This document shows positions 30,375-36,422 of a stretch of DNA of 36,422 nt, piece by piece. A program made the translations under genes and the position numbers. Source of the stretch: Gnetum montanum (Eukaryota; Streptophyta; Gnetopsida; Gnetales; Gnetaceae); assembly GCA_015680685.1 (NCBI GenBank), contig MNCI01017638.1, forward strand, positions 64,292-100,713, given 5' to 3'. Positions within the stretch are counted from its first letter, which is position 1; each line of letters opens with the position of its first letter. Below the pieces are notes generated by a model. The model was not told the origin of the DNA. It did no database searches and saw only the letters and a list, made by a program, of their open reading frames with translations.

Positions 30375-31337
30375 GCCTACCCCTTGTCCTATGTGCCTTA
30401 GGCATACGCTTTTATTACCTTCATCCCATGAGCTAGATCCCCACAAGTTAATCTCTTCCTAGAATGTTCTACACTTTCTACAATAGAAGAGTTTGCTACA
30501 TTGGCTTGTAAGGATATTGCTACCTCCATGCAACTACCCAACACTGAAGGAAGCATTGTCATGATATGGGTCACATACATATACATAGGACAAGAAAAAT
30601 CCTACTTCCCAAATACTTTCCTTCTTGATTAGGGTAAGCCAACAACTCATCAAAGTGTCTTAATAAAACATAAAAAAAACCAATGTTAATTGATTTATTG
30701 GAGCTTTTACCATCCATCATGATGATATTAGCTAGCTCACTAGACACCCTCTCATCCAAATAATAAGCCCAATCATAGCAAGTATCATAGGTCATGACAT
30801 TGTATAACATGGTAAGCCTTACTAGGGAAGGAACTTAGTATTGTCTAATCTTGCCACAAAACATCCTCTCAATGAATAAATGATACATCTACATCAAATC
30901 AAAATTCTCATACTTAGTGATAGTGTAATTGGTATTACCATACCTAGTCCACTAAGAGATGATCTCATGATCAAGATCTAAGAGCTTGTCATTCCTCTCG
31001 AGTATTAGATCACCATTTGGTAAGTCAAACTAGTGCTAAAGTGAATCTTGAATCCACTGCAAGATTTTCTTTCTACCCTAAGTATGAAACATAAAGATCC
31101 ATTGTTATCTTGAATAACATCTCACCATGCTAATAAACTCCATAGGTGAGATGTTAAGAGACCTTAGCATGAACAATGGAACCAATCCCACTCACTCAAG
31201 GATAGGAAGATACTACATCCCAGCACCATCCATCAACCATGCATGACTCATAGGAGTGTTTTGTACATTGGCCTATAAATTTTTCCCCAACACATTTTCT
31301 AGCTAAATGCACACAACCTCTTGATTCTTAATTTTAT

Positions 31338-31440
31338 CTACAAAATAGAAGCAATGGCAAGTTAGATTAGAACCAATGCAAGATAAAACCAAGACTAAGG
31401 CTAGAAAGTACACTTAGAAAAATAAAAATTTTGAACTCAC
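31338..31440 (-). other. Candidate intron C of the multi-exon remnant
   Basis: The minus strand reads GTGAGTTC at 31440 and ends CTTCTATTTTGTAG at 31338, a consensus plant donor and a pyrimidine-rich acceptor 103 bases apart. The interior is T-rich and carries no coding trace, while clear protein-like sequence lies on both sides. Confidence 0.55.
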
Positions 31441-32252
31441 CCTATAACACCAGATAGATCCAAGAGCCTTGTGATCACTTTTCAGTTAAAACCAAGTTAG
31501 GCCTCTCATGGAGTACATGCACTAAACTGGCCCATATCACTTATGCTCCAAATCCCTAGTCATCCCATTCATAATATAAGCATAAATAGAAGGATGTCAA
31601 TTGCTCTTGAAAGCCATCTCATAGAGATTCCTGTCCAACATCTTCAAGAAGATGTCTTTCTTATCAGGATCCTCCAACATGCACATGCAAAAAAAAAAAT
31701 CAAAATTAGAAACATAAGAATTACAAACAAAAATTACACTTAGAATAAACTAAGTAAAATCATGTCAACTTATTTAAACACCCTGATGTGCATGCTTGTA
31801 GGACAAAATAAATTCTAAAGAATCTTAGTGTCTAACAATAATGTGTCTTCTATGCTAATCTTCTTCTAGGAATGTTCCCCACATAAAGATTTTAAGTCCC
31901 TACATGAAAACTCACTAGTATGACCATGATCATCAATAAATGTAACAACATCATCAACATAGTTGCACATGATCCAATAGCCTAGTGCATGATCTAAGGT
32001 ATATTCCCTCTAAGGTGTGTAACATATTTTAGATCAGCAACAAATTCCAAATCAATACATGAAATTGATCTAGAAAGAATTCCAAATAATGGCTAGCTCA
32101 TAGATAACTCCACATCTATGGAGGGTATAGTAAACAACAATCTATGATAGCTAAAGCATTCATGCTTGTAGGCTTCTCCATAATCATAGAACCTACATCC
32201 TAGATCAAGAAAAATATAGGGTCAATAATCAATGACCTAGACATCACACCTT

Positions 32253-32418
32253 CTATACAACAAAGTTACCATAAATTGAGAGTTAGTTTATGTTAGATAA
32301 AAAATATAAAACTATAAACATGAATACAAATTTTAAAATAACAAATAAAAAATATATATACATATGCATAGGTCAATATATACCCTTTTTTTCTAACCCC
32401 CTAATATTCATCACCTAC
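32253..32418 (-). other. Candidate intron A of the multi-exon remnant
   Basis: The donor GTAGGTGATG begins at 32418 and the acceptor TTTGTTGTATAG ends at 32253, giving 166 bases. The interior is strongly AT-rich. The upstream exon is short and less certain than the downstream one. Confidence 0.45.
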
Positions 32419-32479
32419 CTATAGTATTGAATCAAACTTGGACAAGCTTCCAACTATCATCCTCTTAGGCTTGACACTT

Positions 32480-32905
32480 GGAAAATTTTGTCTTGATTTA
32501 CCTTAATACTTAGCCAAACATTTTCCTATCTTCCAAATTATCCAATACTTAGACAAATTTCAATTCCCATTTGATAACTCTTGATACTTAGTAAAATTTT
32601 TTTCACATCTCCCATCCTTTTAAAAATCATTAGTTAAGTTTTTGGTTTCATTTCTAATCCTCACTTCTAGCTTCTATGTTTGATTTTAAATTTAGGAAAT
32701 TTTGGCTTTCCATATTTAGTTTCTACACTTAGAAATATTTTTATTGTTTGATTTTCAATTTTACATGGATTTAAAAAATTTTAGTTTTTATTTTTACCTA
32801 AGGACTTAGAAACATTTCCTAGTTTTAGACCCCAATTCTATAGCTTAGAAAATTTTAGCTCCCAATTTTGGCTCAATGATAACTCCCTGGCACTCAAGAA
32901 AATTT
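32480..32905 (+). repeat. Degenerate ACTTAGAAAATTTT repeat
   Basis: About ten variants of ACTTAG(A/C)AAATTTT occur between 32480 and 32905, for example at 32508, 32549, 32587, 32691, 32805 and 32852, at irregular 30 to 60 base steps. Pyrimidine-rich sequence separates them. It may be a decayed minisatellite upstream of the multi-exon remnant. Confidence 0.5.
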
Positions 32906-34306
32906 TCACTAGTTTTTTCATAGCACTTTGCCACATTTACCACTCTTTCCTTTCCTATCCAAATTATTATCACTTTTCTCTATTCTCTTTCCCCTTCAAC
33001 TTGTGGCCACTATGCCAAGGCCATGGATCTTGCACTAGTCCCTTATGCTATCAACTATGCATAAGACTTTTGTGCACTAGCAATGCAAGCAAACCATACC
33101 TACATACATACTAGGAGATCCTTTTCCTTTCAAAATAAAAAATAATTATAAAAAATAGGATTGAGCTTGGGTTAATTATACACACTAGTCATACCTACAA
33201 ATAGCACTTACAACACATGCATTAGTGATGGAGCACATCCCTCAAAATGTAAATAAAATAAGAGCTTGTTGGCACTGCACACTAGCTATGCATGTGTCAA
33301 CCATGAAGGCCATGCATAAGCTAGTTCATGTCCTCTACATATGATCAAAACCACCCTTCTCCCCATGAAATCTACCAAAAATTAACAATAACAAAAAAAT
33401 CCAAACCTTAAAGTAGGTCATTTCAACCCTAAAGAGGCTAAAGATAGCTTGCCTTGGCTATGGCCAACCAATATAGGGCCTAATCTATCCTTGACATAAT
33501 AATTATACCCTAAAGAGACATAAAACTAGCAATTTTTTACCTCAAAGAGGTGCCAAACCCCCCATACTTCTACCATTCTTCTACTTCTTTTTCTTTTTCG
33601 CTCTTCCCTCCAACCAAAGATCACTAATGACAAGTGTTGGTATATCCTACACTGCCATACCATTAGAGCGACTAGCATAGCCATCATGTCAAGCACATAG
33701 TGCCATTGGACATTGTGAATGCCACCATCAATGATGGTGAATAGGCAAAATTTCCTAGCTTTTCTTTCATCCCCTTCCATCCTAAGAATAATCAAACAAA
33801 AAATAAAACAAAGAAAAAAATTCCAAGGCTAGATTCCAACACTCACTTGGGTAAAGCTAGCATGTAGCTAGGCTCCTCCTTGCACTTGCATGGCCATTAA
33901 TGAGTCCCACCTACCTTTCTAACATATCCATCTTACTAACTTCTCTTCCTATGTAGTACCATCACACCACATGATGGAAAGAATAAGATAAACATAAATT
34001 CCTTCATGCTAACTCTAAAATCTCTTAAGCCACACATGTAAAAATGCCCAAATGGCTATCTTCCTCTCTGCACTTCAAATTTATACCATCAACCCCCTCA
34101 TGGTTTCTCTTTCAATTTTTCTTTATTGATCATATTTTCATCATCTTAATGCTTGACATCACCTTACTTCCTTAGACTAACCTTTTCTTCTTGGATCACA
34201 AACCCATCCTGACTGATGATCCTTTACCAAAGCTTGCCATAAGAAATTACTAAAATGAGTAAATGGCCTTACAACTAGGGTCAAACTTACCCAACAATAT
34301 GAAAGA
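32906..34306. other. Interval without a recognised gene
   Basis: The only notable open frame is 33526-33795 on the minus strand (89 codons, MEGDERKARKFCLFTIIDGG ... RKRKRSRRMVEVW). It has a basic cluster, no recognised domain and no supporting context. Bases after it on the minus strand include GAGGTAAAAAATTG and TTAATTTTTGGTAG, which resemble splice sites. It could be a 5' exon of the remnant at 30398-32490, but this is weak. Confidence 0.3.
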
Positions 34307-35120
34307 ATTTATTCTTAAAATTCTTAGGAAAACTTCTATTATCTTCACATGATAATATGATGACATGCCCATTTCATATCCCATTCTTATTCAACATAAC
34401 ATCATTCTTGAGAAGGGTTTCAAGCCCATCAAACAGAAAGTTTGAAAAATCAAGCCTAATCTAGCTTTAGCCATCAAGGATGAGATCACTAAACTCTATA
34501 ATTCAAGATTTATAGATCTCATAGACTACTCTAATTAGGTATCCAACATGGTGGTCATGCCTAAGAAAAATGGAACCATTCAGATATGCATCGATTTTCA
34601 TGATCTCAACAAAGTGACATTGAAAGATGATTTTCTACTACCCAACATCAACCAACTCATAGACACAATGGTAGAACATGATTTAATTAGTTTTATGGAT
34701 GGATTTTTTGGGCTATAATCTAATTTAAATCAATCCCAAACATCAACATTTCACAACTCTCATGTTCTCATGGGAAACCTTTCATTACTCCAAAATGTCT
34801 TTTGGACTTAGGAATGCTAAAGAAACATACCAACAAGCTAGGACCGTCATCTTTAGTAATAGGATATTTAAAACTATCAAAAATTATGTGTATGATTAAC
34901 TATAAAGTCTATCATAATAATTGATCATCCCACTTACTTAGATAGAGTTTTAGATTATTGCAACAAGTACAACCTTTACTTAAGTTCCAAAAAGTGAATC
35001 TTTGGCATGGAAATAGGAAAAATGTTAAGATTTTAAGTTTAAACTAATGATATCATAATAGAACCTAATAAATTTAAAGAAATCATGAATCTTCCACCAC
35101 TTAAGTATCTTAAAGGCATG
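34307..35120 (+). pseudogene. Reverse transcriptase of element 4
   Basis: The translation reads YDDMPISYPILIQHNIILEK, then PIKQKV, SNMVVMPKKNGTIQICIDF and DLNKVTLKDDFLLP. LISFMDGFFG follows with its catalytic Asp. After about 34715 the reading breaks into several frames and the YxDD box is unreadable. The thumb reappears as YLSSKK and IFGMEIGKML. It is more decayed than element 1. Confidence 0.8.
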
Positions 35121-35600
35121 TATCTTGCAAGGTAGACTCCAATTCATTCATCATTTCATATGTAATCTAACTAATCAATTTTGTTTCACTTCTCATCTTC
35201 TCAAGAAATCTAAAACTTTTCCTTGGGACTTGAAGTATCAAGAAGCTTTCAACACAATCAAACATGTCCTTTCTACTCTTCATATCCTTCACCCTCCATC
35301 AATTTGATCTTCCTTTTTATCTCTATCTTTCTAAGTTTAATCACTCTATCATAGTCATGCTTTGTTAACGGTATCAAGATGATGTTGATCACCCTATCTA
35401 CTACAACTTTCATCCATTTTCTAATTGTGAAATGCACTACACATATACCAAGAAATCCTATTTAGGCCTTATCCTTACCCTTAAAAAGTGGAAACACTAC
35501 CTACTAGGGGTAAAGATTCAATTCATTCACTAAACCAATGTCTTACAATTTATCGCTACCAATTTTCATGATAATAACGACATGATAAAATGAAAGACAT
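35121..35600 (+). pseudogene. RT connection and RNase H of element 4
   Basis: 35125-35307 is open and reads LQFIHHFICNLTNQ, LLKKSKTFPWDL and YQEAFNTIKHVLSTLHILHP, the standard connection between RT and RNase H. RNase H follows with FDLPFYLYLSKFNHSIIVML, NCEMHYTYTKKSYLGLILTL and KKWKHYLLGVKIQFIH. The first acidic residue appears lost (SKFN). Confidence 0.75.
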
Positions 35601-36130
35601 TGCTAACCAAATTTGATTTATCCTACCTTTGCCAATACTCTATCATGGTACAAATCATAGTATGCCTTCTTACATTAGCACCACTTTCTAAACCTTTTGT
35701 AATCACCATCCAATCTCTTCTTGAAGAACCAAGTAAAGAAAAGATAACTTCTCCTCTAAGCACAATGTTAATGCACAAGGATTTCTATTCACACTTGTAC
35801 TTTTATGATGCTAATATAGCTCAAGCATCTAGTATAGCTTTTATACTACCAAGTTATGAATCACATGTATCAAACTTAAAATTTTACTTTCAATGCACTA
35901 ATAGTGTAGTAGAATATGAAACTTTTAATCAAGGTTTATTCTTACCACTCCAACATAGAATTAAAAGACTTTCTATTCATGATGATATCCAATTGGGCAT
36001 ATTCCTAGTAAATAACAAATATGCTTGCAAAGTTAAACACCTTCAACCTTATCTAGGCTTAGTAAGAAATTTAGTTTTTCAATTTGATAAATGTTTACTC
36101 ATGTATGTCCATCATTCAAAAACATGATTT
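35601..36130 (+). pseudogene. Archaeal-type RNase H of element 4
   Basis: A 175-codon open frame (35600-36127) covers the second RNase H. It has LYFYDANIAQ, FQCTNSVVEYETFNQGLFLP, IKRLSIHDDIQLGIFLV and YACKVKHLQPYLGLV, and continues in the next frame with NVLATFTLL. Compared with element 1, the first catalytic position looks changed (FYDAN against FDEAS) and the last Asp is replaced (SNVLATF against GDAIATL). The Glu of VEYE is kept. Confidence 0.8.
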
Positions 36131-36239
36131 CTAATGTATTAGCTACTTTTACTCTTCTTGTTAATCTTGATTTTCTTAAAGATTATATATCTCAGTCAAT
36201 GCAAGATACACCTATCACTCTCATAGATACACAATTGAT

Positions 36240-36422
36240 GAGTGGCGAGGTACCCCTACACTCAACCATACAAAATGAGCATAGCACGCGCGATCCGGTC
36301 GAACTCCGCAAACTAAATGCCTAAACGCTGCAAGGAACACTTGGGGTTAATTAATTGTTGTCTTCCCAGACTTACTTGTTGTTGTCACGGTGTATGGTTA
36401 AGTAAGTCCGAGGTATATGATT
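36240..36422. other. CpG-rich tail of different composition
   Basis: Ten CpG dinucleotides occur in about 180 bases, including CACGCGCGATCCGGTCG, whereas the preceding kilobases have very few. A 9-bp inverted repeat (GACTTACTT at 36369-36377, AAGTAAGTC at 36400-36408) could form a hairpin. The sequence is either a much younger insertion or a mis-joined contig end. No gene is visible. Confidence 0.55.

Larger units (their letters stand above)
26320..30390 (-). mobile_element. Element 6: minus-strand relative of element 2 (LTR, PBS, long leader, gag)
   Basis: Read on the minus strand the order is LTR promoter (about 30370), PBS (29051-29033), leader (29032-27760) and gag (about 27760-26340). 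Gag and PBS are clearly homologous to those of element 2, so the two copies belong to one family inserted in opposite orientations. No protease or pol follows. The copy is broken after gag, where it meets unrelated AT-rich sequence. Confidence 0.72.
29058..30390 (-). repeat. LTR (R/U5 part) of element 6
   Basis: This interval lies between a possible TATA box at 30374-30367 (minus, GGCTATAAAGAAATAG) and the PBS. It contains a run of 19 G at 30012-30030 next to an N at 30031, and a few CTAGCGTAG-like words. Open frames at 29671-30202 look like chance. The upstream U3 border is not visible because an unrelated coding remnant begins at 30398. Confidence 0.45.
30398..32490 (-). pseudogene. Unrecognised multi-exon gene remnant (about four exons)
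   Basis: Coding blocks separated by intron-like sequence lie on the minus strand. Exon A (about 32490-32419) ends VKPKRMIVGSLSKFDSIL. Exon B (32252 to about 31785) has GCRFYDYGEAYKHECFSYHR, LFGILSRSISCIDLEFVADL, MCNYVDDVVTFIDDHGHTS and EDTLLLDTKIL. Exon C (about 31722-31441) has DPDKKDIFLKMLDRNLYEMA and HPSIYAYIMNG. Exon D (31337 to 30398) has MSHAWLMDGAGM, FDLPNGDLILERND and WTRYGNTNYTITKYENFDLM. It continues with LVRLTMLYNVMTYDTCYDWA, YYLDERVSSELANI and, after a frameshift, THIMTMLPSVLGS. Exon D is one frame for about 255 codons with roughly nine stops, several of them TAG. In-frame stops and at least two frameshifts (near 32000 and 30600) show that it is dead. I recognise no family. It could be a captured host gene or an intron-bearing transposon ORF. 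Confidence 0.6.
34307..36239 (+). mobile_element. Element 4: Ty3/gypsy pol remnant, Tat/Ogre-like
   Basis: The order is RT lead-in, RT, RNase H and archaeal-type RNase H on the plus strand, as in element 1. The two share many short matches, such as YDDMP/YEDMP, FMDGF, CTNSVVEYE/CTNSIVEYE and YACKVKHLQP. The copy ends at about 36239, before an integrase would begin, where CpG-rich sequence of different character starts. Confidence 0.82.

Overview
The window looks like heterochromatic DNA from a large plant nuclear genome, possibly a gymnosperm, though I cannot fix the species. It is AT-rich, CpG-poor and packed with old retrotransposons. Two copies carry the second, archaeal-type RNase H that marks the plant Ty3/gypsy Tat/Ogre branch. 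A plant L1-type LINE is also present. No intact host gene, rRNA, tRNA or CRISPR array is visible. Nearly every coding trace is broken by stops or frameshifts.

Layout, left to right. 1-463 holds nothing recognisable. 464-3304 (+) is a Ty3 pol remnant (element 1: RT, RNase H, archaeal-type RNase H, start of integrase). It is cut inside the integrase core, where a repeat-rich LTR begins (3305-4918, TATA box 4169-4176). That LTR is followed by a PBS (4923-4940), a leader, a gag (5101-7220) and a protease (7359-8267) (element 2). Element 2 has no RT: the protease linker joins directly to RNase H (8484-8774) and an integrase with an intact D,D35E triad (8787-10063), then a polypurine tract (10097-10110). 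11478 to about 15650 is element 3, a non-autonomous LTR element with one 914-codon frame (12129-14870) between related LTR promoters. 16190-18870 is a degenerate LINE. About 20900-25430 (+) is element 5 (LTR promoter, gag, protease-like region). 25861-30390 (-) is element 6, a relative of element 2 with LTR, PBS, long leader and gag. 30398-32490 (-) is an unrecognised gene remnant that looks split into about four exons. 34307-36239 (+) is element 4, another Tat-like pol. The last 180 bases change abruptly to CpG-rich sequence.

Two features stand out. Element 3 keeps one frame over 914 codons with no net frameshift, despite about 41 in-frame stops. The stops fit C-to-T decay, in the order CGA to TGA, then CAG to TAG, then CAA to TAA, which parallels plant CG, CHG and CHH methylation. 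The minus-strand multi-exon remnant is the only sequence here that could derive from a spliced gene.

Four isolated Ns mark assembly gaps. Two of them (567 and 11955) sit inside exact or near-exact tandem duplications that are probably unmerged contig ends. All coordinates and counts are by-eye readings, and element boundaries are approximate except where a motif fixes them.
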